From assembly GCF_020379485.1 (NCBI RefSeq), contig NC_063449.1:32547473-32611472 (forward strand): 64,000 bases of DNA. Reading direction: 5' to 3'. The notes beneath the pieces are model-generated. The model saw only the letters and a list, made by a program, of their open reading frames with translations. It ran no database searches and was not told the DNA's origin. Positions within the stretch are counted from its first letter, which is position 1; each line of letters opens with the position of its first letter. The stretch is from Brassica napus (lineage: Eukaryota > Streptophyta > Magnoliopsida > Brassicales > Brassicaceae). The position numbers and the translations under genes are program-made. Positions 45,901 to 57,842 of this stretch are shown piece by piece.

Positions 45901-46962
45901 AAACGGTTCGACAACTTTATTAAAGGCGTTGGTTTCTTGAGGTGTGAAGCTGACCACTGTTGTTACTTCAAGACGCTTGAAGAGTCCTACTTGATATTGC
46001 TCCTATATGTCGATGACATGCTGATAGTAGGAGCAGACTTGTACGAGATCAATAGCTTGAAGACGAAACTCTCAGAAGAGTTTGCGATGAAAGACCTTGG
46101 AGAAGCTAGACAGATTCTAGGGATGAGAATCAGTAGGAGCAAGGAAGGTCTTAAGCTATCACAAGAGGAGTATGTGAAGAAAGTTCTCAAGAGGTTTAAC
46201 ATGGATGACGCGAAGCCAGTTAGTACTCCCCTGGCAAGTCACTTTCGGTTATCCAGAGAACAGTCTCCAAAGACGGAAGACGAGATGGCATGTATGGATA
46301 AAGTTCCATATGCTTCTGCTATAGGAAGCCTGATGTACGCGGTGATATGTACAAGGCCAGACATTGCACATGCAGTGGGAGTCGTTAGCAGATTTATGAG
46401 CAATCCAGGGAAGGAACATTGGGAAGCCGTTAAGTGGATTTTCAGATATCTAAAAGGAAATCCAAGTTTATCGCTATGTTTCACGAAGTCTAAGACGGGA
46501 TTGCAGGGATATGTTGATGCTGACAATGGAGGTGACATTGACAGCACGAAGAGCACAACCGGGTATGTCTACACCTTTGGCGGTACTGCAATTTGTTGGG
46601 TTTCAAAGTTGCAGAAAATTGTATCTCTATCAAGCTGTGAAGCTGAGTATGTTGCGGTAACGGAGGCAACAAAAGAGATGATATGGCTACAGTCTTTTCT
46701 AGAGGAGTTAGGCCATGGCCAAGAGAAAAGTGTGTTGTACTGTGATAGTAAGAGTGCCATCGACTTGGCAAAGAATCCAGTTTACCATGCTCGGACGAAG
46801 CACATACATCGTCGATATCATTTCATCAGATCAGCGTTGGAAGATGAAATGTTGGTGCTTGAGAAGATCCCAGGAAGCAAGAATCCAGCAGACATGCTAA
46901 CGAAGGTCGTGCCGTATGATAAGCTGAGGTTGTGTGTAACCTCAGTTGGCTTGTCAGAGTAA
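42988..46962 (+). pseudogene. Copia-3 gag-pol polyprotein with five stops
   Basis: Starts MGGEDGSAHSIGKFDGTDYA; the gag reads FDGTDYAFWRMQIEDYLYGK, typical of Tnt1-94-like elements. The zinc knuckle near 43693-43733 reads CWNCGKTCHIKKNF: the last Cys is Phe. Protease LDSGASFH, pre-integrase LWHCKLGHMS, integrase SDNGGEY and QQNGIAERMNR, RT QQMDVKTAFLHGDL and YVDDM, RNase H YVDADNGGD and YCDSKSAIDL follow. In-frame stops are at 43543 (TGA), 43906 (TAG), 44068 (TGA), 44572 (TAG) and 45574 (TGA). Otherwise full length. Confidence 0.92.
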
Positions 46963-47032
46963 CAAGCTGAGAAGACCTGCTACATTGATCAAGGTGTGAA
47001 GACAGATTGAAATCAGTCTTCAAGTGGGAGAT

Positions 47033-47504
47033 TGTTGGTCAAAAATCAACGCATGCAAGTTGGTGATTGTGAAGAACACGTTTTTTTTTTGGTTTTTTGG
47101 TTGGTAAGTTTGGTTGTTACACCAACTCACCACCAACTCACAAATCCCCCTCCTATAAATACATGCATGAAGGAGAAGGGGAAATTCATCCCAAACAAGA
47201 AAAACAGAGAGAAGAAGAAGAGAAGAAGAAGAGAAAAAACGTGAGAGAGAGAGAGAAAAAAAATTTCTTTTTTCACAAATATCTTCCGTAAGAAATTACG
47301 AATAATTTCTGATTGTATTTGGGATCGGGGTTGAGTTGAGAGCTTGTAAAAATTTCCCGGTGATAATAAAAAGATCTGTAGCAGGTCCGGAGACGTAAAC
47401 AAAAGTTGGCCGAACTCCGTTAACAATTTTGTGTGTGTTTTCCCGCTCCCATAAATTCCGCAAATTCTGGTTTTCCGCAAAATTTGACCGCGTATTTCCT
47501 AACA
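47033..47504 (+). repeat. Copia-3 3' LTR
   Basis: 472 bp, preceded by a purine tract AAGTGGGAGAT and followed by ACTTC. An open frame that appears to run from this LTR into the LINE is an artefact of the junction. Confidence 0.93.
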
Positions 47505-48171
47505 ACTTCCTCACATGGCTTTTCGTTTTGGATAGATGTCCTACTAGGGACAGCCTTCGAAGTTGGGGACTGCCGGTGGACTCAAAATGTTTGCTTTGTA
47601 ACTTGGAGGATGAAAGTCGAGATCACTTATACTTCAGGTGCTCCTTCTCATGGCGGGTCTGGTCTGAGATTGCTCGTCGATGTTCTATTGTGCCATCTCA
47701 ATTGTGGTCGGATACGATCAGCCAGCTGATCTCTCTCCAAGGCAACAAACTGCTCAAGCGTTTAGTTCATCTTTCCTGGCAAGGAGTGATATACTCTTTG
47801 TGGCGAGAACGGAATCAAAGACTTCACAATCATTGCTTCCAGACTTCAGACACCATCATCGCCATTATCAATCGGCTAATCGAAGATAAGATCCTTAGTT
47901 TCAGAACTGCATCTCCATCGCTCTCCTCCTCTCTCATGCAGATGTGGGTAATGACAGAGGCGACTCCTTGATCACGGCTGCTCAGTTTCCCTTCTTGGAT
48001 TGGGCCTGGCAAATTAGTATTCTGATTTCAACTATGAGTTTAAATTATGGGTTTTTTTAATGAGTTGGGCAATCTAATGTAGGTGTGACTATAACTCTAT
48101 GTTTGTAAAACTTTTTCTTTCTTTTGCAATTAAATATGAATGCCTTTAGTCAAAAAAACATATATAAAATA

Positions 48172-48558
48172 GGGAAATTTGTCAATATTGAACTAAATCT
48201 GTAAAGTATTGTCCCCTTAAAACTAAATTAAGGGTGTGATTGGTAGTGGCTGTGAGTGCTCTCTACAACCTCATTTCTTTCTAGAGCACTAAATCTACAC
48301 CAATCTTGATTTCTATTTTTTTTTAAGTTCACAGCTTTTTTATAAAATCCACAGCACTTCTTTGAAATTATGTCTTTACAATTTCTCTGCAGAGACAAAA
48401 ACCTACAGCCCATATTTAAAGACTTTTAAAAATTAAAAATTTAAAACCAAAGCAATAAAAACCACGGCAATATTTCTACAGTCAAAAAATGAAATCACAA
48501 TGAAATCACAGCAGTTACCAATCAACCCCTAACTTTTCGCATATTGGCAAATTTCCCT
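48172..48558. mobile_element. MITE with AGGGAAATTTG-type inverted ends, hosting a second MITE
   Basis: The left end GGGAAATTTGTCAATATT pairs with the right end, reverse-complemented GGGAAATTTGCCAATAT. No clear long target duplication. It directly abuts the LINE target duplication. It contains the inner element at 48232-48529. Confidence 0.6.
48232..48529. mobile_element. Tourist-like MITE nested in the previous one
   Basis: Ends GGGTGTGATTGGT and, reverse-complemented, GGGGTTGATTGGT, flanked on both sides by TAA (48229-48231 and 48530-48532). 298 bp, no ORF. A 3-bp TAA duplication fits PIF/Harbinger. Confidence 0.65.
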
Positions 48559-48559
48559 T

Positions 48560-48794
48560 AAAAAAAAAGGAAATGAAAGGAGGGACTTGTAGAAGAGACG
48601 AGAGCTTTTGACATTTCTCTTGGTATCTCACACGTGTCTAGCTGTTACTCGTCATTGCTTCGCCGCATAACCGAGTCGTCTTCATCCTTTTCTATAAATC
48701 TAAACCCAAAGACCTCTTCTCTCTCTCACAATTCAGTTTCTCAAAATCAAAAGAAAACAATCAATCCTCTCTCAAATCGCGAGTTACGATCAAG
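48560..48794 (+). promoter_or_regulatory. polyubiquitin promoter and leader exon
   Basis: An ACACGTGTC box lies at about 48630-48638 and a TATA box TATAAAT at 48693-48699. The 5' leader exon (about 48725-48794) is CT-rich and ends CAAG before a GT donor. Confidence 0.7.
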
Positions 48795-49673
<879 letters not shown>

Positions 49674-50286
49674 AATCTCTCTTCTTGCGTCTCTGTTATG
49701 GTTTTAAAAGTCTTGCTGTTTCCTTTGGGGCCTTGTGGTGTTCCCTTGATGAATAATTAATCAACTATGTTTGCGTTCTGAGACCTCTCTTTGTTTTAAA
49801 GACAAATCGAATCTCTCTGTTGCAATATATCGTCTTTGCTTTTAATTATCGTTTGTCTCTCCATTCATCTATGATTGCTAGTTACTGTTATCAAGGGGAG
49901 ACTGGTTGATTTAATATTATTCATGTGAGTTTGGAAACACCGAGTAGGATGTGTTTTTGTAAAGAATTTAGCTCAAGGTGATTGTTTGTTAGCCAGCACA
50001 TGTAGTTCTCAACTCAACTCTCAAGTGATTCTTTAGCGCCTTGATTGGTTATCTTCCAGTTCAAGGGTTGCTCATACACAATCGATAGGTTGATTAAGTC
50101 CATCAAAAACACTCTTGACACTGTAAGATGATATAACCATCAAGAAAAAAAAGTATTACAAACACAAACTTTCCTGTGTGAAGAATTCAGAGATCCAAAA
50201 ATGGTCCAACAAAAGAACAAAGGAGTGTATTGCAAAGTGTGCAAGTGTTCATATATAAAATGGAATCTACTGCGTTATTAGTATTA
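49674..50286. other. polyubiquitin 3' UTR and intergenic
   Basis: The first 100-150 bp is probably the 3' UTR. Nothing else recognised before the AGD remnant. Confidence 0.4.
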
Positions 50287-50763
50287 TTATTGGTCAAGTG
50301 GCAGCCATTCAGCTCTAATTCTCCAGACTCTACATTCTGAAGCTTGATCCTGCTTCAATTTCCCATCCACAATGTTAATGATGCTGTCATCTATTAGCAG
50401 ATTATCATGAGACTTTAGCCATTTTCCCAATCTACATATCCCCAAACATCTCAGGATCCCCAAATGCCATTGCAGATGTTACCAGAGGTTGGATGTCGAG
50501 TTCAGCTTCTCACATTATGTCATCAGCAGAGAATGTATCATAATCATACACTTCCTGCAGTCACACACAAACCCATAAGATATATATAACAGATAACAAA
50601 ACTTTGATGTTCTTAGGATAATAGGCTTACCAATTTCACTAGACCATAGCTCTCAGGAACTGTCTGTTCACAACCGTTGTTTCAAGTTTTTGAACAATCA
50701 ACAAAACATGACGGTAGCTTTTAAGATCCACTAAGTTAGTACCTTTCTTGACAGTCACCTTCA
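50287..50763 (-). pseudogene. ARF-GAP AGD12/AGD13-like C2-domain remnant
   Basis: AGD12/13 proteins combine an ARF GTPase-activating domain with a C2 lipid-binding domain. Only the C2 end is present. Minus-strand pieces read LLKVTVKKGT, KLETTVVN, VPESYG, then VYDYDTFSADDIM, EAELDIQPLVTSAMAFGDPE, KWLKSHDN, DSIINIVDGK and finally EWLPLDQ before TAA (50287-50289). Breaks include TGA after DDIM, TAG after FGDM, an extra A in the KW segment and small deletions. In Arabidopsis AGD13 (At4g05330) sits next to UBQ10 (At4g05320), and the pairing recurs here. Confidence 0.8.
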
Positions 50764-51072
50764 ACAATCCAATAAACTCTACCATTCCTTCCTCAAACTA
50801 TCAAATTTTATAAATCTATATCAAGAAAGAAACTGTTAGAAAAAAATTGCAAGTTAGAAGTTTCTTTATTTCATTTTGTTAATACGTAAACAAAAAAAAA
50901 AAAAAAAAACTTGTAGATTAATTTAACAGTTTACCATAACTAGGTAGGATTAGGAAACTTGATTCTCAAGCTATCTTCAAGCTTACTCCAACACACACAC
51001 ACCCTCTCTTGTGCCCACCTTCTTCCCTACATACAGACACTAAACCAAATATCTTTTCGTTTTGATCAGATC

Positions 51073-52110
51073 ATGGTGAAGGAAACAGTCTACTATGATG
51101 TTCTTGGTGTCACTCCCTCAGCTTCCGAGGAAGAGATTTGCAAGGCTTACTACATCAAGGTTGAGTTGTTTCTTATGATTTGTTTTCTCTGTACTTGGAT
51201 GACTGAATCTTAAATCTGTAGGCAAGACAAGTTCATCCTGATAAGAATCAAGGTGATCCTCTAGCTTCTTAAAAGTTCCAGGCAAGTTCTTTATAATCTC
51301 ATCCAATTTTCTTGTTTTTGTTTTGATCACATCTAGAGATTTCTTCTTGGCAAGGAACAGGTTCTAGGTGAAGCTTATCAGGTTCTAAGTGATCCTGTTC
51401 ATCGTGAAGCCTATGATCTAAATGGATTGAGTAAGATTGATACATGCTTAACTCTTCTTTCTCTGGGAATCTGTAATGGCTTGATCAATCAGAGACACTA
51501 TGGTTGATCCAAGGGCTGTGTTCACTCTTCTCTTTGGAAGTGAACTAGAGGACTATATAGGTCACTTTAGTTGTTGCCTCAATGGCTTCTGAAACCGAAG
51601 ACTCTGATCAGTTTTATGACAAACAATAGATTATATAGCTAACATAACCATCCTCTGATATGATCTTACATAAACAAAGATCCTTCTTGCAGGCTGTTCA
51701 CAGAGAAAGAGAAGAGAACCTAGCTAGGTTTCTCATAGATTTTTTTTAAACCAATACGTCCATGGAGACAAAGAATGTTTCATATACCGTGCTGAATCTG
51801 AAGCAAAGAGACTATCAAATGCAGGCATTGTCTTCTTTCACTTGTTAGTTAATTATACAAAACATTTGTCTTCTTATAAGTGTATTTGTTATAGCTTTTG
51901 GAGCGGATATGTTGCATACAATTGGATATGTATACACAAGACAAGCAGCTGAAGAGCTTGGGAAGAGACTTCTTTACTTAGGAATTCCTTGTTGTGGCTT
52001 GTGCAGCAAGAAAAGCAATTGAGGAACAGTACAACGTCAAGAAGAGAAGATGATGACAGTAGCGGTGATGATGATTCTTCACAACCACTTTCATACAGAA
52101 CTCCTCTGCT
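51073..52110 (+). pseudogene. DnaJ-domain protein pseudogene (At1g77020 type)
   Basis: The J domain starts MVKETVYYDVLGVTPSASEE (51073-51159). After an intron exon 2 (51222 on) has ARQVHPDKNQGDP with the HPD motif that stimulates Hsp70. A TAA replaces the Glu codon in LAxEKFQ (near 51267). Later pieces match the DnaJ-X domain: VLGEAYQVLSDPVHREAYDL (51361 on), MVDPRAVFTLLFGSELEDY (about 51500-51560), VHGDKECF, ESEAKRLSNA and [20 protein letters not shown] (51898 on). There are additional frameshifts (after the GH near 51562, and in the C-terminal part), and the 3' third of the family protein is missing. The position between RH29 and SKP2B matches Arabidopsis gene order. Confidence 0.85.
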
Positions 52111-52532
52111 CACTCAGGTGAATACTTTCTTTATAGGTCACTCTATAATGAGACTGTTGAACCAATAAACAGATATTTAGATTCTTGACTGAACATTATT
52201 ATGAAACTGTATACAAAGGCAACTGATCTAACACTACATTCACATTGCACTTGATGGTCTCACATGTGAATGTGATTGCACCCACTAAGTTATGCATTTC
52301 TTTATATATATGTTTTGTAATGCTGATGATTTGATGGATCGAACTTACACAAACTTATACAAAATATTGTTAAACAAAGTAAAGAACCTTGTAATCATTT
52401 TAAAGGTTGCTGTAATGTAAAATCTTGAGATGGGAAGATAAACTCAAACAAATAAGCTTTTATTTCTTAACCTTGGGCTTATATGTACACATACCAAGGA
52501 AGAGAGACCCCTCTGGCTTACACACTGGTGGC
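52111..52532. other. intergenic; SKP2B 3' UTR
   Basis: No gene. Sequence just left of 52533 should be the SKP2B 3' UTR on the minus strand. Confidence 0.4.
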
Positions 52533-54479
52533 TTAATGAGCCGGGTGAGGGAGAGCGGTGTGGGTGCGGTGAGCCTGGAGGATACAGGCACAGTGAACTG
52601 ATGTTAGGTTCAGACAACCACTCATGACCAGAGAATGCCTGCCTGAGCAAGTGTGGAGCGCAGGGAATGTATCACAGACAGCTTGAACCGCTGAAGGTGT
52701 GAGGTAAGTGCATTGGCTAATGTTGAGGCTTCTTAGACCTTCTTCATCGAATTTTCCTTTCTTAACCGACCGCCACATCTCGTTCTTGTTCTTCACTCCA
52801 CTCTGAGCCAGTGAGTACATTGCTCTGTCTGTTATGTTCCTGCAATAGTATAACCCCAACGACCTCAAGTGTACACACTTATTTGCCAAAGCAACAACAC
52901 TCTCATCTACAAAAACAACAACAACAACAACAACAATGTCTTAAGACTGATTCAAGTTTTGTAGAGGTGTCTTAAACATTATGAGCTTTACCTGTAATTA
53001 GAACACAGCCGCAAAGATCAAGGGTTCTTAGATCAGGACAGCCATAAGCTAGGCTCATGACTCCATCATCACTTATATTCTCACACCATCCCAAGTTTAG
53101 TGACTGCATCTCATTGCAGTTTTCTCCAATAGCCTGCATAAATTTTTGTTTCCTTGTTAGGTTGTTGATATAAAGATATTGCAAGGGTGTTGTTAAGAAG
53201 GGAACCTGCAATGCATTGTCAGATACAGCTTCCACACAACCACAAAGATTCAGAACTTTGAGCTTCCTGCAAAACCTTGTCAAATAGGCCAAAGCAGTGT
53301 CGCTGAATGAAGTGCAGCCGCTAAGGTTGAGTTTAGTGAGGTTTGTGCAACCGCGAGCCAGAGAATAGATAGAATGGTCGGTGAGTTTCAAGCTTTTGCT
53401 TAGGTCAAGATCTTGTAGCTCGTGACAGTGATTCGCTATTGCTTCCACTGCGTTGTCCTCAAGCTGAGGGTTGTCCTGTCTCAATACTAATGTCTGAAGC
53501 TTGACGAGTTTTGGAGCAAGAGACAGAACCAAACTGTTCAGGTTCTTCTTGCACCTGAAGAAACAAAAAAGTTAAACATCAAAACAAAACCGTACTAGTT
53601 TCTTGGTACATATACAAATCAGAATCTTGAACTTGAAACCATCATATCAAGAAACTGTTCTCACAACAAAATCTGATCAATCAACAACAAATTTTGATAC
53701 TTTCAGTGAGGCATGGACCTTCGTTGTCCCGTTCGGATTCAGTTTGGTTGACTTGGATTAGGATTTTTCTATATTATACTCGTATATCCAACTAGGATTT
53801 TACTTATTTTCAGGTGGGGTTTGGTTCCTTTCAGTTTGGATTATAGTCAATGTATAATGTATGAAATCGCTCAATTTTTTAAACTAATGAAATTGACCAA
53901 AAATATACTCAAAAATCTAATTAAAAACTAGTTAAACTGCCTAAATTAACCAAAAAAAACATTTGAAATAATCAAAAAAAATATCAAAAATACTATAAAA
54001 TGTCTAAATAACCGTAACATATGTAAATATATTAATAGATTTAGCGGTTATTTTCGGATCATAGTTCAAAACCCGAAAGTACCTAATTCTTAAGCCTCTT
54101 TCGGATAATTTTTTTATAACGGTTCACATTTATATGAATTTCGGTTTTCGGTTTGGATTTTGTTTAGATTTCGGGTTTGGTTAAAAAAAGCCCAGGCCTA
54201 CTTTCAGTCACATGATCCTGTCAACATAGCAGCCATCAACAAAGAAGATGCTGTGTATACATACCAAGAGAGGGAGAGACGAGTGAGACCAAAGGAAATA
54301 GCATCTCTCCAGCCACTGCAAACACCAGAAGCAATGATGACCGTCCGATCATCAACAAGGTTAAGGATCTTCATGAGAAGCTCCACAGGGATATCTTTCC
54401 ACTCGCTGATCACGATACCTTCCATTTTCATCTTTTCAAAGCATCGGTCAAGTGTTGCTGACCCTTCTTCACTCACCAT
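52533..54479 (-). CDS. SKP2B: F-box/LRR protein SKP2B
   Basis: F-box subunit of an SCF ubiquitin ligase; the Arabidopsis pair SKP2A/SKP2B acts on cell-cycle regulators and lateral root formation. Four exons: 54265-54479, 53206-53554, 52992-53133, 52533-52906, all GT/AG; 1080 nt joined, 359 residues against 360 in Arabidopsis. The F-box is at about 27-70 (WKDIPVELLMKILNLVDDR). Leucine-rich repeats follow (LQDLDLSKSLKLTD, LTKLNLSGCTSFSD, MQSLNLGWCENISD, LRSLGLYYCRNITD). The C-terminus is CILQAHRTHTALPHPAH. The start is chosen by the conserved MVSEEGS opening. Intron 1 is about 710 bp and holds AT-rich repetitive sequence. The gene is intact. Confidence 0.95.
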
Positions 54480-55000
54480 CTTTTAATACTTCTTGAAGCG
54501 GTTTCTTGGTTCTTTACCATCACAAAAAATAAACAGAGATTAGAGAAAATAACAGAGCCTTGAAAGACCAAAACTGTAGGAAAATAATAAGAATGAAACT
54601 AAAGATTGAAACTTTGGACTATTCTGATCATACCTCCGTTGCTCTTACAAGTAACGCGTGGATACTCGTGAGGATGATAACGAGAGGAGAAGGAGAGAGA
54701 GACAATGAGTTATTTGTTGTAAGGGTAAAAGGGTAACAGACAAAGAGTTAACTTACGGACAATGTATACATGACACGTGTCGGAAATTCAACGGTGACAC
54801 ATTACATACTTTTCTTTAATTTATTTTCGGAAAAGTAAATAGTTGTAATATAAATATTACAAATAACAACACCAAAGTTTCGGGAAAAGTAAATGAAAAG
54901 TTAATTAAAAATTAGGGAAAAGTGAAAAGATGATAAACCTTAATTAGGGAAAAGTTAGAAGACGATAAACCTTCTTTTGGATATCAATAGATGGGAAAAG
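54480..55000 (-). promoter_or_regulatory. SKP2B 5' UTR and promoter region
   Basis: Upstream of the SKP2B ATG. The solo LTR begins 522 bp away and so limits the native promoter. No clear TATA box was identified. Confidence 0.4.
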
Positions 55001-56629
55001 TGAAAGGACCCGACCCATTTTTTCGTAACATGAGTACGAGTCTGGCTCGGCTTCCTCGATCAGACTTGGGCCGTTTTCATATTTTTCCTTACTTAGAATT
55101 ATTTCAGAGTGTTAGTTCTTTTTCAGACAGTCAAGTAAAGCATAATACGATTTGAATAAATAATCTGAGGTTCGAGTTAACAAGTCAGTTCGCTATAGGC
55201 TATTACATGTTAATCTCGTCCTATATCTACCCAAACCCACCATCCTTCCTTCCTGCCCTTGCCTCGCGTTCAAGTTATGTCTTTACCCTTTCGGGTCTGG
55301 TCCTGATCTGCATCCAAACAAGAAGGCATAAGCAAACAGTATGCTTAGTGAGAGCGGTCATTCCGTCCCACTCAGCCAAGTAAAGCAATCGAGTCAATCA
55401 GTCAATAAACGGACATGCTTATCATCAGTCAGTTACTTAGCCGACCCAATCGTTCCAAGCCAGCGCGCCATCAGATTCAGTCAAGCCCTAGCAGGCCAAT
55501 ACGGCTCTAGGCGCATGATCTGATCCAGATGCGTCGATGGAAGGAACCGACTGTTCGGACCAAGCCAGAACTTAGCAGATAATTTGAATTAGACAAGCAA
55601 TCAGTACATAGAACATTCCTATCAATCAGACTACGATTCAGTACGATATGCCACAGTCACGCACTCACCTTTGTCTTAGAGTCGGTTTGTTCTGTTTTAT
55701 TCGGTCTCTTCTGACACCTCTTGAGCGGTTTCTATCGGATCTTCGAACGTTCAGACAGTCGGATTCACCCCACAGACGATCGTTCTTGACTCGGACTTGA
55801 TCAATCCAGCCAAATATCGAAAACTCTCTCTTAATCGGACTTTTCTCTCTTTGAGTTTCTCTCTGGTTCTTTCTTCCCGTTTCTGTACAGAAATGGCAAA
55901 ATAAGACAGAGGAGAAGATTAAAATGGGCAGTTGGGTGGTTTAGGCCCGAGAAACTTCCAAGTTAACCGTTTCCGCTTATTTTACACGGGGCTCTTAATC
56001 CGTAACCGCCACCCCGCGCTCTAAAGCGTTCCAGCGCGAGTTTTTCCCTTTTTCGGACTTTAACTGTTCCCGCCAGTTTTACTTAGACGAAAATCGAGCT
56101 AGAGCTGACTGATCCAGTCGACAACTCTAACCACCTTGTCTGAATCAGACTGATACTACTAAATCAGCTTATCTCAGTTTAGCCGACAGTCTTTACCGCC
56201 TTGTCTGATTTCCGACAATCGCTGTCTAGCCGACCAGTTCATCCGTCTTGTACGAATCCAACAACACTTGTCCGGATCCGACCATCGCTGTCCGAAAATT
56301 CCGCTTTGCCTGGATTTTCATCGAGTTGTCCAAACATCCTGAGTTCCACAAACCGAACGGCCTGTCCAATAACCCGAGCGTAAGACTGACTGATGGAGCT
56401 TTGTTTGGCTCAAAAATAGATCTGTTCCTAGCTTTAATCGGGTACATGGTTCCGCTCTAGTCACTACTAATCAGGCGCCGATCCAAGTTCTCCCATCCAC
56501 CCACGGAAAGTCCTTCGAACTCTGATCAGCTCTTTCTAGCATCATCCAATCCATTCAGTACGTTCTCACAGTCCGGCCAGTCAGTCCTCAGATCATCCTA
56601 ACATCGATCTTCGGAACACGGTCGCTACA
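55001..56629 (-). mobile_element. solo LTR (probably Ty3/gypsy)
   Basis: A 1629-bp block with TG...CA ends on both strands (TGAAAGGACCCGACC to GGTCGCTACA) and an exact AAAAG target duplication (54996-55000 and 56630-56634). No internal domain is present, so recombination between two LTRs removed the rest. Read on the minus strand it starts TGTAGCGACCGTG, and a purine-rich GAGAGAAACTCAAAGAGAG stretch sits where a transcript leader would be. Orientation is therefore probably minus. No ORF. Confidence 0.8.
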
Positions 56630-56634
56630 AAAAG

Positions 56635-56833
56635 CCCTATGCACAATAGTGCTTATACTTTTTATCATATGATTGTTCAGTTCTAATTGATGGTTTTGGA
56701 CCTTTTGGCGGAATATATATACTTGTAGGACCTTTCGGTTCTAATTTATGGTTAGAAGACAGTGGAAAATTTTCGACTGTTCCACTGATTACTAACAAAA
56801 TAATATTTTGCAAGTTCAACTCTTAAATAGCAC
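56635..56833. other. short intergenic stretch
   Basis: No gene. It contains a repeated GGACCTTT(T/C)GG(C/T) phrase near 56700-56740. Confidence 0.3.
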
Positions 56834-57336
56834 CCTTGTTCTAAAAATCGGCCGTCTAGGCGCTACGCGTCACTCTTCTGCTCCGATTTATGCCAAATCG
56901 GTTAAAAAAATCGGATATCCAATTTTTTCCGCCTAGACCGCCTAAATGACCGCCTAGCCGCCTAGCCGGCCGCCTAATCTATTTTTTTATTATTTTTTAT
57001 TTTTTTTATTTTTTTTATTTTTATTTTTTTATTTTTTTTTAAATAATATTTTTATTTGTTTATTTGATCTAAAATTTTATAAATATCATTTATATTCATA
57101 ATTTTGATGAAAATTACACTATATTAAATTTATATATTCTATTTGTGTGTTTTATACAATCTTAAACATGTAAATGTATTAATGTTATACACAATTAAAG
57201 ATTAACATGTTTTATAACATAGTAAACCATCTAAAAATTCTGCCCCACATAATTTTCGATTAATCCCCGATTTTCTCATTAGGCGCTAGGTCCAACCCGA
57301 CCGCCCGACTAACGCCTAGCGCGTTCCCGAACAGGG
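56834..57336. mobile_element. hAT-type MITE
   Basis: Short terminal inverted repeats CCTTGTTC and CCCTGTTC, with an exact 8-bp target duplication AATAGCAC (56826-56833 and 57337-57344), the length expected for hAT. Both subterminal regions contain many CCGCCTAG/CTAGGCG motifs in both orientations; the middle is AT-rich. 503 bp, no ORF. Confidence 0.8.
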
Positions 57337-57411
57337 AATAGCACCATCGAAAATCACAACAAAAAATAATAATAACATAGATACAATAATATCCATTGTA
57401 AAAAACTAATA

Positions 57412-57669
57412 CTCCCTCTGCACCATTTTAAGTGGTGTTTAAGGTTTTTACACAAAGATTAAGAAAATACAAATTTTTATGTAATTTATCTTGGTTACAT
57501 AAAATTGCATTAAATAAAATCAGTCTAACCAATAAGAAAAACAAGTAGTATTTTGTAATTAGTTGCAAATTTCAATTGACATTAAATTTTATCTAGTAAT
57601 GTGAGAACATCACTTATTATGAAACAAAATAAAAATGCTTAAACACCCTTTAAAATAGTACGGAGGGAG
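57412..57669. mobile_element. Stowaway MITE
   Basis: Ends CTCCCTCTGCACCATTTTAA and, reverse-complemented, CTCCCTCCGTACTATTTTAA, flanked by TA on both sides. 258 bp, typical Tc1/mariner-derived Stowaway. Confidence 0.9.
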
Positions 57670-57842
57670 TAACTGTTATTGTATTTGTTAGTATTTAATA
57701 GTTAGTACACCCTTTTGTTTTTTTTTTGTATTATATAAAACTCTTCATACAACCATCTAAAATTTAATCACCAAAAAAAAATACATTTGACCGTAATAAA
57801 TAAGAAAAATAAGAGATCCATATAATTAAGAACAGAAGAAAG

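Larger units (their letters stand above)
42362..47504 (+). mobile_element. Copia-3: Tnt1/Tork-like LTR retrotransposon nested in the LINE
   Basis: LTRs at 42362-42836 (475 bp) and 47033-47504 (472 bp) begin TGTTGGTCAA and end CCTAACA. The target duplication ACTTC is exact (42357-42361 and 47505-47509). The primer site TGGTATCAGAGC is at 42839-42850. Gag-pol lies in a single frame with five nonsense codons and no frameshift seen. The LTRs differ at about seven positions plus homopolymer lengths by eye, so the insertion is fairly recent and younger than the LINE. Confidence 0.95.
39160..47971 (+). pseudogene. LINE ORF2 (endonuclease, RT, zf-RVT), split by Copia-3
   Basis: The AP-like endonuclease begins [11 protein letters not shown], with ETHI, GGDFNAI and SDHSP catalytic motifs. 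The RT has PGPDGLTSAFY, RPISCLNTLYKL, KVDIAKAFDSISW, GLRQGDPLSPYLF and the active-site FADDLLIF (about 41255-41280). After Copia-3 the C-terminal zinc-binding domain continues (RCPTRDSLRSWGL, then CLLCNLEDESRDHLYFRC), ending at TGA 47969-47971. Damage: TAG 39544-39546, TAA 40201-40203, frame changes between 40203 and 40356 and again near 40600-40730, and TGA 42125-42127. The frame runs across the Copia-3 site if ACTTC is counted once. Confidence 0.87.
37238..48157 (+). mobile_element. L1-type LINE, interrupted by Copia-3
   Basis: A non-LTR retrotransposon with ORF1 (zinc knuckle) and ORF2 (endonuclease, RT, C-terminal zinc domain), ending in AGTCAAAAAAA. The 14-bp ACATATATAAAATA occurs at 37224-37237 and 48158-48171 as the target duplication. 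Without the 5.1-kb Copia-3 insertion it would be about 5.8 kb, near full length. Stops and frameshifts are present in both ORFs. Confidence 0.9.

Noticed and set aside
47429..47510. ORF running from the Copia-3 3' LTR into LINE sequence as a fusion gene
   Set aside because: The open frame merely crosses the insertion junction; the LINE part joins its own upstream ORF2 when ACTTC is counted once.
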